DNA of 64,000 nt from Rhizobium sp. ICMP 5592 (lineage in GTDB: Bacteria > Pseudomonadota > Alphaproteobacteria > Rhizobiales > Rhizobiaceae). Each line of letters opens with the position of its first letter. Within the stretch, counting starts at the first letter, position 1. A program made the translations under genes and the position numbers. Where the stretch lies: positions 1,449,083-1,513,082 of the forward strand of contig NZ_QSNT01000001.1 in the NCBI RefSeq assembly GCF_009498525.1, written 5' to 3'. The notes under the pieces were generated by a model, which was given only the letters and a program-made list of their open reading frames with translations, did not search any database and had not been told where the DNA came from. Positions 1 through 10,242 of the stretch are shown piece by piece.

Positions 1-2
1 CC

Positions 3-641
3 AAGGCCACCGAACGTGGTCGTGCGCTTTTCGAATACACCAGCACCGCTCCCTCTTCGCTCGCCAACTGGGATCGCAGGGATATCTTGGCGCGTCATGT
101 GGATGAAGTCGCGGCGGCAAGGGGACCGGAAACGGAAGTCCTCAGCGTGGCGGCCGGACATCTGCGCGAGGCAGCCCATTCCGTGGCGCTGCGCGAAAAG
201 GCGCTCAAGCGCTGGGTTGCCCTCGACCAGGATCCGATCAGCATCGGCACGATTGCCCGTGACTTCCACGGAACCGCGGTCGAAGCCATCAACGGTTCTG
301 TTCGCGACCTGCTGACACGGCGGTCGAGCCCCGGCCAGTTTGATCTCGTCTATGCCTCCGGTCTTTATGACTATCTGGTCGACAAGGTCGCGATCAAGCT
401 GACGCAGCGTTGCCTGGAAATGCTGAAGCCGGGCGGCGTCTTCCTGTTCGCCAACTATTCGTACCCCATTCTGGTTGACGGCTACATCGAGACCTTCATG
501 AACTGGGCGCTGTTGCTCCGTTCCGAAGCCGACATGTGGAAGATCATCCATGCGAGCACGGATGGACAGGATTACGAGGCGAGCGTGTTCTTCGGCAAGA
601 ACCGCAATATCGTCTACGGCGTGCTCAGGAAGCGCAGCTAA
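3..641 (+). CDS. SAM-dependent methyltransferase, 5'-truncated by the window edge
   Basis: The frame is open from the first bases of the window, so the true start lies upstream; an internal ATG at 87 is not taken as the start because coding continues before it (KATERGRALFEY...). The visible 212 residues contain the second half of a class I methyltransferase: LSVAAGHLREA resembles the SAM-binding glycine loop, FDLVYASGLYDYL is the motif after strand 4, and LKPGGVFLFANYS is the usual post-motif segment. Similar rhizobial proteins are annotated as methyltransferases related to 3-hydroxypalmitate methyl ester biosynthesis, but nothing visible fixes the substrate. A terminator follows directly. 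Confidence 0.7.
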   Translation, partial: KATERGRALFEYTSTAPSSLANWDRRDILARHVDEVAAARGPETEVLSVAAGHLREAAHSVALREKALKRWVALDQDPISIGTIARDFHGTAVEAINGSVRDLLTRRSSPGQFDLVYASGLYDYLVDKVAIKLTQRCLEMLKPGGVFLFANYSYPILVDGYIETFMNWALLLRSEADMWKIIHASTDGQDYEASVFFGKNRNIVYGVLRKRS

Positions 642-667
642 ACTGACGATGTTGTCCTAGCATTTGC

Positions 668-703
668 AAAAGCCGATCGGAAAAAACTCCGGTCGGCTTT
701 TTT
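668..703 (+). terminator. Rho-independent terminator, probably bidirectional
   Basis: Arms AAAGCCGATCGG and CCGGTCGGCTTT pair around a short A-rich loop with one G-U wobble; the right arm runs into six T, and the left arm is preceded by A residues, so the element can also serve the minus strand. It lies between the convergent methyltransferase and histidine kinase genes. Confidence 0.85.
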
Positions 704-718
704 GCCGGGCGCGTGCGT

Positions 719-2131
719 TTATTTCGAAGGAAGCCGTAATTCGGCTCTAAGGCCGTGATCTTCGCGATTCAGCAGGAACAGGGTGCCACCATGGGCCTTG
801 ACGATGCTGCGGGCGATCGACAGCCCCAGCCCCAAACCGCCCGTTTCCGTGTTTCGCGAGGGTTCGAGTCGGACGAAGGCTTCAAAGGCGTCCTCAATAT
901 CCTCGTCCGGTATGCCGGGGCCGTCGTCCTCGACCGATATGATCACTTCGCCATCGGCATTTTTAAGGGTAACGGATGCGCTGCCACCATAGCGAATGGC
1001 GTTCTCCACCAGGTTTCTCAAGGCTCTTTTCAGGGCGACGGGGCGGCAGGGGTAGGGAAGCGCCGGCAAGGCGGACAAATGCACATTGCCTTTGGTCAGC
1101 CGAAACTCCTCAGCAACCTGCCGGATGAGGTCGGCCAGATCGACCATTGCTGTGTCTTCCGTGCTGACTTCGGCCCGCGTGAAGGCAAGCGTGGCTTCGC
1201 AGATGGTCGTCAATTCGTCGATCGTGGCGACGATGTCCTCCCTGACTTCGTCATTATCGATGAACTCGGCCTTCAGCCGCAGCGTCGTCAGCGGCGTTCG
1301 CAGATCGTGGCTGATGCTGGCAAAGAGGCGCAACCGGTCGCGCATGAACTGGCTCAATCTCTGATACATCGTGTTGAACGCCTGGATCGTTGCCGCGACC
1401 TCGGACGGACCGCTGACTTTCAGGGGCGACAGCGTCTCCCCACGGCCAAACCGCTCGGACGCGCTTGCCAGCATGCGCAGGGATTTCGTCTGTGAGCGGA
1501 CCATGATTGTCACGGCGACGATTGCCGCCAGCGACGACAGGAAGAGAGAGAGGAAGGCAACCGGACTCCAGAAGGTCGGCAGGGCTATGCCATTGTAGAC
1601 GACAAGCCAGCGCCCGTCCGGCAGGGGCACCTGCGTGATCACGGTAACGAGCCGCGACGGATATGGGAAATCGTCACCCGCTTGCAGCTTCGGATCGCGC
1701 GATTGTCCCGAATTCTCCGGTCCGCTTGCGAGATCGAGGCAGGGAGCCGTGTCCTGCTCGATGGCGATGCGAGGGGCGTCGGAATGCAGGCCCTGGAGTT
1801 GCCGGAGGAGGCGATCGGCAAGGTCCGTTTCCGTCACGTTCATCTCACGATTGATCGCAGGGGCTGTTTCGATCCCGGCGCACAATTGCCTCGCGCGAAA
1901 CGCCTCGATGATACGATCCTGCTCGTTGGCGGGGGATGTGGCCAGGAGCTTTGCCATGGTGGCGGTCACATTCAAGGTCTGGCCATGGACGACCCGCTCG
2001 GCAATGCCATCCTGCTGGCTGTTCAGGATCGCGATCAAGGCGACCTGTGCGAGCGCAAGAGCCGCGACCAGCGAGATGATCAGTCGTGCGGCGAAGTTCT
2101 GCGGCCATATCAGCCAGCGCAAATGCTTCAC
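719..2131 (-). CDS. Two-component sensor histidine kinase (EnvZ-like)
   Basis: Inner-membrane sensor kinase of 470 residues. Transmembrane helices are at about 15-36 and 188-210, flanking a periplasmic loop of about 150 residues; a HAMP-type linker follows, then the dimerisation/phosphoacceptor helix with His275 in SISHDLRTPLT, and a HATPase domain with N box NLVENAIRYG, VEDDGPGIP and GGLGLGLSIA. The start is the GTG at 2131: it overlaps the response-regulator stop as GTGA and has GAGGA 6 bases upstream; the longer frame lacks this. It is translationally coupled to the upstream response regulator and faces away from an RND pump, so control of that pump is likely. The signal sensed is unknown. 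Confidence 0.93.
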   Translation of the reverse strand: MKHLRWLIWPQNFAARLIISLVAALALAQVALIAILNSQQDGIAERVVHGQTLNVTATMAKLLATSPANEQDRIIEAFRARQLCAGIETAPAINREMNVTETDLADRLLRQLQGLHSDAPRIAIEQDTAPCLDLASGPENSGQSRDPKLQAGDDFPYPSRLVTVITQVPLPDGRWLVVYNGIALPTFWSPVAFLSLFLSSLAAIVAVTIMVRSQTKSLRMLASASERFGRGETLSPLKVSGPSEVAATIQAFNTMYQRLSQFMRDRLRLFASISHDLRTPLTTLRLKAEFIDNDEVREDIVATIDELTTICEATLAFTRAEVSTEDTAMVDLADLIRQVAEEFRLTKGNVHLSALPALPYPCRPVALKRALRNLVENAIRYGGSASVTLKNADGEVIISVEDDGPGIPDEDIEDAFEAFVRLEPSRNTETGGLGLGLSIARSIVKAHGGTLFLLNREDHGLRAELRLPSK

Positions 2132-2850
2132 GACACTTCCTCGACGGTTCCGGCGAAGGTGTATCCGTCTCCCCATACGGTCTTGATGAGCGTCGGCTGC
2201 TGGGGATCGTCTTCGATGCGGCGGCGCAAGCGGCTGACGAGATTGTCAATGCTGCGGTCAAAAACCTGCGCGGACCGGCCGGCGGTAATATCGAGCAATT
2301 GGTTGCGGGTGAGAACGACGCCCGGCCGCGAAACGAGGGCGAGCAGCAGACGGAACTCGGCCGTTCCCAGCGCCGCCTCGCTGCCGGATGCATCGACAAG
2401 CGATCGCTGCGAGACGTCGAGCGTCCAATTTCCGAAACGGTACCGCTTGTGCTCCGGATCCGATGTCGCGGCTGCCGTGGCATTGGCGCGGCGAAGCAGG
2501 GCGCGGATGCGCGCCAGAAGTTCGCGCGGGTTGAAGGGCTTGGTGACGTAATCGTCCGCGCCGAGCTCCAGGCCGATGATCCTGTCGGTCTCGTCGGATA
2601 CCGCCGTCAGAAGCACGATCGGCACCATGCTCGTCTGACGCAGCGACCTGCACAGGGATAATCCGTCCTCCCCCGGCATCATGATGTCCAGAACGACCAG
2701 GTCGATCGTGGCGGTCCGCAGCTGCTGGCGCATCTCTGCCCCGCCGTTCGCCGTGCTGACGCGCAGTCCGTTCTTGGCGAGATACTTGGCCAGGAGGTCG
2801 CGGATCTCCTTGTGGTCGTCGACGACGAGGACATGGGGTGTTCGTTGCAT
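2128..2850 (-). CDS. OmpR-family response regulator
   Basis: A 240-residue transcription factor. The receiver domain at residues 6-118 carries the acidic pair VVDDH, phospho-acceptor Asp55 in LVVLDIMMPG and Lys in VTKPF; the C-terminal winged helix (about 135-235) ends in DNLVSRLRRRI..VWGDGY, typical of OmpR/PhoB. The ATG at 2850 is chosen because AAGGA precedes it by 7 bases; an upstream TTG at 2871 is less likely. It forms an operon with the kinase (GTGA overlap) and is divergent from the efflux operon. By family it acts when phosphorylated, binding direct repeats near promoters; the efflux genes and its own promoter are the obvious targets (inference). Confidence 0.93.
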   Translation of the reverse strand: MQRTPHVLVVDDHKEIRDLLAKYLAKNGLRVSTANGGAEMRQQLRTATIDLVVLDIMMPGEDGLSLCRSLRQTSMVPIVLLTAVSDETDRIIGLELGADDYVTKPFNPRELLARIRALLRRANATAAATSDPEHKRYRFGNWTLDVSQRSLVDASGSEAALGTAEFRLLLALVSRPGVVLTRNQLLDITAGRSAQVFDRSIDNLVSRLRRRIEDDPQQPTLIKTVWGDGYTFAGTVEEVS

Positions 2851-3163
2851 TGCAGGTTCCTTTGTTTCCAAAGGCTTCCGCCCGAGGAACGCTTGATATG
2901 CGTCTTTGAAGTTTTCGGGACGTTTCCCGCAACATCAAAATTGTAACCAAATGTCACGGCTGCCGGACCGTGACAGAATTGATTACCGAATTGCCCGCTG
3001 TTGGCAAACTTTGATGACATCTCTCGGCGATGGTCCGCTCAACTTGATCCGGCTTTCCGGATGCTGGCGTTGGAGCCGTGTCTGCGGACATCGCGCTGAC
3101 GGCCACGTCAAACCCGCCATTCGGCCCTTTGCATTGTTGAATTCGCGATTGGACAGATCTCTT
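2851..3163. promoter_or_regulatory. Divergent promoter region between two-component system and RND pump
   Basis: This 313-base gap holds both promoters. The clear structure is an inverted repeat, TGTCACGG at 2952-2959 and CCGTGACA at 2968-2975, with an 8-base spacer. Just left, TGTAACC at 2942-2948 forms a direct repeat with TGTCACG about 10 bases apart, the spacing expected for an OmpR-type dimer. No gene is supported here: the open frame running in from 2906 lacks a ribosome site and the pump adaptor begins naturally at 3164. Confidence 0.55.
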
Positions 3164-4438
3164 ATGAATACCAGATTTCGCTTCAGCCCCTTGCCGCGTA
3201 TCCGGCCCGCCCACGCCCCAGCTATTCGCGCACTGATGCTGCCAGCGCTATTGGCTATGGGCATGGCGTTGCAGTCCTGCTCCGAGCAATCGAGCACACA
3301 GACCCAGGCGGGCGCGGTCAAGGTGGAAGTCAGCGCCATGACGCTGCATCCGCAATCGGTGGCCATCACGGCGGAAGTCCCCGGCCGTACGGCCGCCTCG
3401 CTGATCGCCGAAGTCAGGCCACAGGTCGGCGGCATTATTCGCAGCCGCAATTTCAAGGAGGGCAGCGAGGTTGCCGCCGGCAATGTGCTTTATGAAATCG
3501 ACCCGAGTTCCTATCAGGCTTCCTACGACAGCGCCGTTGCCGCCTTGCAAAAGGCGGAGGGTGCGGTGCCGAGTGCCCAGTCGAAAGTGGATCGCTACAA
3601 GGGCCTGACGGCGCAGGATGCGGTCAGCAAGCAGGATCTTGACGATGCGCTGTCCACCCTGGCGCAGGCAAAAGCCGATGTGGCATCCGCCAAGGCCGCC
3701 CTGGAGACTGCCCGCATCAACCTCGACTACACCAAGATCCGTGCGCCGATTTCCGGACGCATCGATGCTTCCTCGGTCACCGTGGGAGCGCTGGTTACCG
3801 CCGAGCAGACGACGGCGCTCGCAACCATCAACCAGCTCGATCCGATCAATGTCGATGTCACGCAGTCAAGCACGAACCTCCTCGCATTCCGCCGCGCGAT
3901 CACCGAAGGCCGGCTGAAGACCAGTGGCGACAACGTCTCGGTCAATCTCAAGCTGGAGGACGGATCGCAATATTCCGCGCCCGGCACCTTCGCATTCCTC
4001 GAGGCATCCGTGTCTGAAACTGTCGGAACCGTGACGGCTCGCGCGGTCTTCCCCAATCCGGACCGCCTGCTGCTGCCCGGCATGTATGTCCGCGCGACGA
4101 TCGCCGAAGGTGTCGCCCCGAACAGCTATCTCGTGCCGCAGCGCGCTGTCTCCCGCAACACCAAGGGCGAGCCGACGGCCTTCTTCGTCAATGCCGATGG
4201 CAAGGTCCAGCAGCGCGTGCTGGCCGTCCAGCGCAGCATCGGCAATAGCTGGCTGGTCAACCAGGGCCTTCAGGATGGCGACCGGGTCGTCGTCGAGGGG
4301 CTGCAAAGGGTGCGCGACGGCCAGGAGGTGAAGGTCGACGACGTCACGGTCAATGATGCGACGGGGGAACTTTCGCAGGCATCCTCCAGCGCGTCCGGCC
4401 AGCTCAAAGAAGCCGCCAACGCCGCAATTGTGAAGTGA
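3164..4438 (+). CDS. RND efflux periplasmic adaptor (membrane fusion) lipoprotein
   Basis: Adaptor subunit linking an inner-membrane RND pump to an outer-membrane channel. The ATG at 3164 gives 424 residues with a lipoprotein signal ending at LQSC (Cys39), matching AcrA/MexA lipoproteins. Then come a lipoyl half-motif (AEVRPQVGGIIRSRNFKEGSEV), a coiled-coil hairpin of about 60 residues (AVAALQKAEGAVPSAQ... to KAALETARINL), the second lipoyl half (YTKIRAPISGRI) and a beta-barrel domain. It is the first gene of a pump operon; the next start is 10 bases after its stop. Confidence 0.95.
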   Translation: MNTRFRFSPLPRIRPAHAPAIRALMLPALLAMGMALQSCSEQSSTQTQAGAVKVEVSAMTLHPQSVAITAEVPGRTAASLIAEVRPQVGGIIRSRNFKEGSEVAAGNVLYEIDPSSYQASYDSAVAALQKAEGAVPSAQSKVDRYKGLTAQDAVSKQDLDDALSTLAQAKADVASAKAALETARINLDYTKIRAPISGRIDASSVTVGALVTAEQTTALATINQLDPINVDVTQSSTNLLAFRRAITEGRLKTSGDNVSVNLKLEDGSQYSAPGTFAFLEASVSETVGTVTARAVFPNPDRLLLPGMYVRATIAEGVAPNSYLVPQRAVSRNTKGEPTAFFVNADGKVQQRVLAVQRSIGNSWLVNQGLQDGDRVVVEGLQRVRDGQEVKVDDVTVNDATGELSQASSSASGQLKEAANAAIVK

Positions 4439-4447
4439 GGTGGTTTG

Positions 4448-7400
4448 ATGTCGCGTTTTTTCATCGACCGGCCGATCTTTGCCTGGGTCATCGCCATCGT
4501 CATCATGCTTGCGGGCGCACTGTCGATCCTGACGCTGTCGATATCGCAATATCCGCAGATCGCCCCGACGACGGTGCGTATCACCGCAACCTATTCCGGT
4601 GCCGACGCCGCAACCGTCGAAAACTCGGTGACCAAGGTCATCGAGCAGGGCATGACCGGCATCGATAGTCTCGACTACATGACCTCGACGTCGACCTCGA
4701 CGGGCCAGGCATCGATCTCGCTGACCTTTACCAACAAGGCCGACGCCGACGTCGCGCAGATGCAGGTGCAGAACAAGCTGCAGCTCGTCACTGCGCAATT
4801 GCCGACGACCGTCCAGACCACCGGCATCACGGTGTCGAAATCGACGTCTAACTTTCTGATGGTCATCGGCTTCGTCTCCACCGACGGCAAGCTCAATTCC
4901 AACGACATCGCCGACTATATCAACAGCACGCTGAACGACACGCTGAAGCGTGTTTCCGGTGTTGGCGACACACAGCTCTTCGGGTCCGGTTATGCCATGC
5001 GTATCTGGGTCGATCCGGACAAGCTCGCCAAATACCAGCTGATGGTGGGCGACGTCACCACCGCGATCGAGGCGCAGAATTCGCAGGTCTCGGCCGGCCA
5101 GCTCGGAGCCCTGCCGCAGCGCAAAGGCCAGCAGCTGAACGCGACGGTCACCGCCAAGAGCCGTCTTCAGACGCCGGAGCAGTTCAACAATATCATTCTG
5201 AAGAGCCTGTCTGACGGCTCCCTGGTGCGCCTCAACGATGTTGCGACCGTTGAGCTTGGTGCGGAGAGCTATACCAGCTCAAGCATCTATAATGGTCATC
5301 CCTCGGCCGGTCTCGCGATCATGCTCGCCTCCGGCGCCAATGCCATCGACACTGCCGAGGCGGTACAATCGACCATCAACAATCTGAAGGAGACGCTGCC
5401 GCCGAATGTCGAGGTGGTTTATCCATACGACACGACGCCTTTCGTGAAATTGTCGATCGAGGATGTGGTCAAGACGCTGTTCGAAGCTATCGTGCTCGTC
5501 TTCATCGTCATGTTCGTCTTTTTGCAGAGCCTGCGGGCGACGCTCATCCCGACACTCGCGGTTCCGGTCGTCCTGCTCGGCACCTTTGGTATTCTCTCAG
5601 CCTTCGGATATTCCATCAACACATTGACGATGTTCGGCATGGTGCTGGCGATCGGCCTGTTGGTGGACGACGCGATCGTCGTCGTCGAAAACGTCGAGCG
5701 CGTGATGGAGGAGGAGGGGTTGTCGCCGCGCGAGGCGACGCTGAAATCCATGAACGAAATCACCGGAGCGCTGATCGGCATCGCCACGGTGCTATCGGCC
5801 GTGTTCATCCCGATGGCCTTCTTCTCGGGCTCGGTCGGCGTCATCTACCGGCAATTCTCGGTGACCATCGTTTCGGCCATGGTGCTCTCCGTTATCGTCG
5901 CCCTCATCCTGACGCCGGCACTCTGCGCCACGATCTTGAAGAAACCCGAGCATGGATCGAAGCAACGCGGTCTCTTCGGCTGGTTCAACCGCAATTTCGA
6001 ACGTGGCACGCGCGGCTATCAGCGTAGTGTCGGGGGCATCATCAAGCGGACGCCGCTCTTCATCCTTGTCTTCGTACTGATTACGGCTGCCGTCGGTTAT
6101 CTGTTCAATCGCCTGCCGAGCTCGTTCCTGCCGGATGAAGACCAGGGCATCCTGATCACCAGCGTCCAGCTTCCCGCTGGAGCTGCCGACGATCGCACCG
6201 AGAAGGTGTTGAGGCAGGTTACCGACTATTATCTCAACAACGAGAAGGACTATGTCGACGGCGTGATGGGGGTTGCGGGCTTTGGCTTCGGCGGTCAGGG
6301 CCAGAATGTCGGTCTGGCCTTCATCAAGCTCAAGGATTTCGCGCTGCGCACCACGCCGCAATCGAAGGCGCAGGCAATCGCCGGTCGCGCCATGGGCGCC
6401 TTCTCGAAGATCAAGGACGGCAGCGTCTTCGCACTTTCTCCGCCCGCAATCCCAGGCTTCGGCAACAACAGCGGTTTCGACTTCTTCATCAAGGACATTA
6501 ACGGCGCTGGTCACGCCAGCCTGATCGCCGCCCGCAACCAGTTGCTGGGTGCTGCCGCAAAGAGCACCAAGCTTAGCGGCACGCGTCCAAACGGTCAGGA
6601 AGATACGCCGCAATACTCGATCAACATCGATGCTGAAAAGGCAAGTGCGCTCAACATCACTCTCTCCGACATTGATACGACACTGTCGACTGCCTGGGGC
6701 GGCACCTATGTCAACGACTTCATCGATCGCGGCCGTGTCAAGAAGGTCTATGTGCAGGGGAATGAAGGATCCCGAATGCAGCCTGAAGATCTGGATCGCT
6801 GGTATATCCGCAATTCCGGCGGCGACATGGTGCCGTTCTCGGCTTTCTCCAGTGGCGAATGGACCTATGGCTCGCCGCGTCTGGAACGCTATAACGGCTC
6901 GTCGGCCGTCGAAATCCAGGGAGCGGCCGCTCCCGGCGTCTCCTCCGGCGATGCCATGAACGAGATCGACCAGATCATGGCGACCCTGCCTCCCGGCTTC
7001 AGCCATGAATGGACCAGCCTGTCGGCCCAGGAAAAGCTCTCCGGCAACCAGGCAAGCCAGCTCTACGCCATCTCCATCCTTGTGGTCTTCCTGGCGCTCG
7101 CCGCTCTCTATGAGAGCTGGTCGATCCCGCTTGCCGTCATGCTGTCGGTGCCGATCGGCATCTTCGGTGCGCTGCTGGCCGCCACCATCTTCGGCCAGTC
7201 GAACGACGTCTACTTCAAAGTCGGTCTGCTGACGACCATAGGACTGGCGGCCAAGAACGCCATCCTGATCGTCGAATTCGCCATCGAGCAGCAGAACAAC
7301 GGCAAGAACCTGATCGAGGCGACGCTGGAGGCATCCCGCCAGCGCCTGCGGCCGATCCTGATGACCTCGCTTGCCTTCATCCTCGGCGTCATGCCGCTGG

Positions 7401-7582
7401 CGATCGCCAATGGCGCCGGCTCCGGCAGCCAGAACTCGATCGGCATCGGCGTCATGGGCGGCATGATCTCGGCGACCGTCCTCGGCGTCTTCTTCATCCC
7501 GCTGCTCTTCGTCTCCGTCCGTCGCGTCTTCAAGGGCAAGGTGGGAGCGACGGCGGACGCGAAACTCGATCCGGGAAGCTGA
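4448..7582 (+). CDS. RND multidrug efflux pump, HAE1 family (AcrB/MexB-like)
   Basis: Proton-driven inner-membrane exporter of 1044 residues, normal length for the family. It starts [17 protein letters not shown], a classic HAE1 N-terminus; the ATG at 4448 has GAGG upstream, preferred over a TTG three bases earlier. The proton-relay aspartates Asp407 and Asp408 are present in [17 protein letters not shown], at the positions used in AcrB. A second six-helix bundle begins near residue 870 ([20 protein letters not shown]). The preceding adaptor and following channel genes complete a tripartite pump; substrates cannot be predicted from sequence alone. Confidence 0.97.
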   Translation: MSRFFIDRPIFAWVIAIVIMLAGALSILTLSISQYPQIAPTTVRITATYSGADAATVENSVTKVIEQGMTGIDSLDYMTSTSTSTGQASISLTFTNKADADVAQMQVQNKLQLVTAQLPTTVQTTGITVSKSTSNFLMVIGFVSTDGKLNSNDIADYINSTLNDTLKRVSGVGDTQLFGSGYAMRIWVDPDKLAKYQLMVGDVTTAIEAQNSQVSAGQLGALPQRKGQQLNATVTAKSRLQTPEQFNNIILKSLSDGSLVRLNDVATVELGAESYTSSSIYNGHPSAGLAIMLASGANAIDTAEAVQSTINNLKETLPPNVEVVYPYDTTPFVKLSIEDVVKTLFEAIVLVFIVMFVFLQSLRATLIPTLAVPVVLLGTFGILSAFGYSINTLTMFGMVLAIGLLVDDAIVVVENVERVMEEEGLSPREATLKSMNEITGALIGIATVLSAVFIPMAFFSGSVGVIYRQFSVTIVSAMVLSVIVALILTPALCATILKKPEHGSKQRGLFGWFNRNFERGTRGYQRSVGGIIKRTPLFILVFVLITAAVGYLFNRLPSSFLPDEDQGILITSVQLPAGAADDRTEKVLRQVTDYYLNNEKDYVDGVMGVAGFGFGGQGQNVGLAFIKLKDFALRTTPQSKAQAIAGRAMGAFSKIKDGSVFALSPPAIPGFGNNSGFDFFIKDINGAGHASLIAARNQLLGAAAKSTKLSGTRPNGQEDTPQYSINIDAEKASALNITLSDIDTTLSTAWGGTYVNDFIDRGRVKKVYVQGNEGSRMQPEDLDRWYIRNSGGDMVPFSAFSSGEWTYGSPRLERYNGSSAVEIQGAAAPGVSSGDAMNEIDQIMATLPPGFSHEWTSLSAQEKLSGNQASQLYAISILVVFLALAALYESWSIPLAVMLSVPIGIFGALLAATIFGQSNDVYFKVGLLTTIGLAAKNAILIVEFAIEQQNNGKNLIEATLEASRQRLRPILMTSLAFILGVMPLAIANGAGSGSQNSIGIGVMGGMISATVLGVFFIPLLFVSVRRVFKGKVGATADAKLDPGS

Positions 7583-7638
7583 GGGAGACCTCGGCTTCCC
7601 GCCTCCTTCAGTCATCATTTTCATAGAAAAGGGATTTC

Positions 7639-9147
7639 ATGTCAGTCCTTCATTCGACGCAGCATGCGCGCCCAGCGCGCCGGACATCGAAGTTTATTCC
7701 ATTGGCAGCGGCGCTCTGCTGCACGACGATCCTCACGAGCTGCGTTGTCGGGCCGGACTATGAAAAGCCGAACGTCGCCTTGCCAAGCCATTGGAGCGGG
7801 CAGGCATCGTCGAAGAATGCGTCCTCGCCTAATCTCACGGAATGGTGGAAGCAGTTTCGCGATCCGACCTTGAACGCGCTGATCGAGGAGGCTGTGCAGA
7901 CGAACCTCGACGTTGCGACAGCCAAGGCGAAGATACGCGAGGCGCGCGCGACCTATCGGGAACAGAAAGGCGCACTGCTTCCGATGGCAGAGGGTACTGC
8001 CTCTGCAACGCGTAATCGGGTGGCCGCCTCCGACGGCACAGCTGCCAGCGTTTACAATGAGTTCCAGCCAGGATTTGATGCGAGCTGGGAACTCGACCTG
8101 TTCGGCGGCAACAAGCGCTCCGCGGAAGCCGCGCGCTATGGCGTCGATGCCGCGGAGGAGGATCTGCGCGACACGCTGGTGACGCTGGTGGGCGATGTCA
8201 CAACATATTACGTGCAGGCACGCGAATATCAGGCGCTGCGGGATCTGGCCAAGAGGACGGCGGTGTCTCAACGTAAGACGGCTGCTTTGACCCAGGAAGA
8301 ATTCGCGGCGGGAACGGTGACCGGCGTGGACGCGGCCAATGCCAATGGCGAAGCGAGCAGCACGGAAGCCGATATTCCAACCTATCAGATATCCTATGCG
8401 CAGTCGGTGCATAAGCTCGCGGTGCTGCTCGGAAAACCGCCGGCAGCACTTGACGAGCGCCTGAAGGCGACGGCTTCGATTCCACAGCCCCCGCTCAAGG
8501 TCTCAACCGGCATTCCCGCCAATATACTGACATCGCGACCGGACGTTCGGCTCGCCGAGCGCCAGCTTGCGCAATACACCGCAAAGATCGGTGTGGCCGA
8601 GGCGAACCGCTATCCGTCGATCTCTCTCTCCGGCAGCATAACGTCGTCGGCAACCGATCTTGCCGATCTCGGCCGCAAGTCGACCATCGGCTGGGCCTTC
8701 GGGCCGACGCTTACCGTGCCTATCTTCCAGGGCGGCCAGCTGAAGGCAGCCGTCGATGTCGCCAAGGCCGAGCGCGACCAATATTACATCGCCTATCAGG
8801 CGGCTGTTCTGACCGCCATGCAGGATGTCGAGAATGCCATCGTCTCGCTGACGCAGGAGAAGATCAAGAACGCCAAACTCGTTTCCTCGGCCTCCTCCTA
8901 TCGCACGGCCGCGGACCTTTCGCGGCAGCTGAACAAGGCCGGCGCCACGGACTTCCTGAATGTTCTGGATGCCGAACGCTCGCTTTATAGCGCGGAAAGC
9001 TCCCTCATTCAGAGCAAGGCCGCGATCGCGACGGATTACATTTCTCTCCACAAGGCGCTCGGCGGCGGATGGGATGGCGCGATCGACAGCTCGAAGCCTG
9101 CCGTGGTCGATACCGGCAGTCCAATTCGGCTAAGATCGTCCTCCTAA
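7639..9147 (+). CDS. Outer-membrane efflux channel lipoprotein (NodT/OprM family)
   Basis: TolC-like outer-membrane factor of 502 residues. The signal peptide ends in lipobox LTSC (Cys35) and is followed by VVGPDYEKPNV, characteristic of OprM/NodT proteins. Two outer-membrane efflux repeats are visible (about 65-255 and 280-470), including FGPTLTVPIFQGGQLKAAVDVAKAER. AAAAGGGA precedes the ATG. The gene follows the RND pump by 56 bases and completes the export system; downstream is a dyad shared with the convergent LysR gene. Confidence 0.94.
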   Translation: MSVLHSTQHARPARRTSKFIPLAAALCCTTILTSCVVGPDYEKPNVALPSHWSGQASSKNASSPNLTEWWKQFRDPTLNALIEEAVQTNLDVATAKAKIREARATYREQKGALLPMAEGTASATRNRVAASDGTAASVYNEFQPGFDASWELDLFGGNKRSAEAARYGVDAAEEDLRDTLVTLVGDVTTYYVQAREYQALRDLAKRTAVSQRKTAALTQEEFAAGTVTGVDAANANGEASSTEADIPTYQISYAQSVHKLAVLLGKPPAALDERLKATASIPQPPLKVSTGIPANILTSRPDVRLAERQLAQYTAKIGVAEANRYPSISLSGSITSSATDLADLGRKSTIGWAFGPTLTVPIFQGGQLKAAVDVAKAERDQYYIAYQAAVLTAMQDVENAIVSLTQEKIKNAKLVSSASSYRTAADLSRQLNKAGATDFLNVLDAERSLYSAESSLIQSKAAIATDYISLHKALGGGWDGAIDSSKPAVVDTGSPIRLRSSS

Positions 9148-9160
9148 GGAGGGTGATCTT
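9132..9160. terminator. Dyad between convergent genes, possible terminator
   Basis: AAGATCGTCCTCC (9132-9144) and GGAGGGTGATCTT (9148-9160) form a 13-base stem in RNA when two G-U wobbles are allowed, with a TAA loop. It overlaps the stop of the channel gene and ends just before the LysR stop. There is no long T tract, so termination efficiency is uncertain. Confidence 0.5.
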
Positions 9161-9164
9161 GCCA

Positions 9165-10058
9165 TCAGGATCTTTGCGTGACTGCCGACTGGGCGATGAA
9201 ATCCACCAGGGTTCTGATGTTGTGGGACGGGCTGCTGCTGGCCGGCCAGAGAAGGCGCAGTACGCCTGCTTCCCGCACACAGTCCTGCAACAGCGGCACT
9301 AGCTGACCGTTTGCGATCTGCGTGGAGACGGACATCGATGGAACGCAGGCGATGCCGACGCCTTGCCCGGCCAATTCTATCCTGGCCTCGACCGTGTTGA
9401 CGACCGCCGTGACCGGAAGATCGAGTTCGATATCCGTGCCATTGTCGGCAAGGGGCCATGTGTCGATCCTGCCGGTTTCCGGGTGCCGGCGATGTAGGCA
9501 GAGGTGTTGCAGTAGGTCCTCGGGGCGCTGCGGAATGCCGTGCGCCGCGAGATAGGCGGGGGAGGCTACGATCGTATGGCGGAAGCGCCCGACCGTGCGG
9601 TTCATCAGCCGGGAATCGCGCATGTCCCCGGTGCGGATCACGAGGTCGTAGCCTTCGTCGATGACATCGACCAATCGGTCGGTCAGGTCGAGTTCCAGCC
9701 GCGCCTGCGGATAGATCTGCATGAAGCGGGCAAAGATCGGCATGAATGTTATGGCCCATGTCGGCAGGCTGATCCGCATCGTACCGCGCACGATCATCCG
9801 GGCCTGCTGCATCTCCTGCGTGGCAAGCTCCATTTCCGCAAGGATGCGGTGGCAGCGCTCGAGGAAGATCGCTCCCTCCGATGTCAGGCTGACGCTATGG
9901 GTACTTCGGTTAAAGAGGCGCACGCCAAGGCGTTCTTCAAGCCGGGCGACGGATTTGCCGATGGCCGACGCGGAAAGGCCGAGCTGCCGGCCGGCCTCGA
10001 CGAAGCTGCGCGTTTCGGCTACCCGAACGAAGACCTTCAGTCCGTTGAAATTTTCCAT
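9165..10058 (-). CDS. LysR-family transcriptional regulator
   Basis: A 297-residue regulator starting MENFNGLKVFVRVAETRSFVEAG, with a winged helix-turn-helix in the first 60 residues (LGLSASAIGKSVARLEERLGVRLFNRS) and a periplasmic-binding-protein-like effector domain from about residue 90 to 290. Sequence style matches the aaeR/DsdC-like group that often controls adjacent transporters. It is convergent with the efflux operon and divergent from the DUF606 pair at 10243, the more likely target because LysR proteins usually act on divergent neighbours (inference). Confidence 0.92.
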   Translation of the reverse strand: MENFNGLKVFVRVAETRSFVEAGRQLGLSASAIGKSVARLEERLGVRLFNRSTHSVSLTSEGAIFLERCHRILAEMELATQEMQQARMIVRGTMRISLPTWAITFMPIFARFMQIYPQARLELDLTDRLVDVIDEGYDLVIRTGDMRDSRLMNRTVGRFRHTIVASPAYLAAHGIPQRPEDLLQHLCLHRRHPETGRIDTWPLADNGTDIELDLPVTAVVNTVEARIELAGQGVGIACVPSMSVSTQIANGQLVPLLQDCVREAGVLRLLWPASSSPSHNIRTLVDFIAQSAVTQRS

Positions 10059-10242
10059 AGGGTCAAAACTCCATTACGGACAGAATAGTCCGCACCGACC
10101 GGAAAGCCAGCGTCTTTCGCTCATGCACGCAACGGCGATAATTGCCTTATGATTCAGTTTCTTGTTCTCCAGACCTGTTTGAGTACGCATCGACAGGTGT
10201 CGCGACGCTTGCGTCCGCTTCCTGAGTTACGGAACTTGTGCC

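Noticed and set aside
5792..7624. A 610-residue open frame antisense to the RND pump
   Set aside because: It is a mirror of GC-rich coding sequence, Asp/Arg-rich with no domain pattern, and the RND frame is complete with family motifs.
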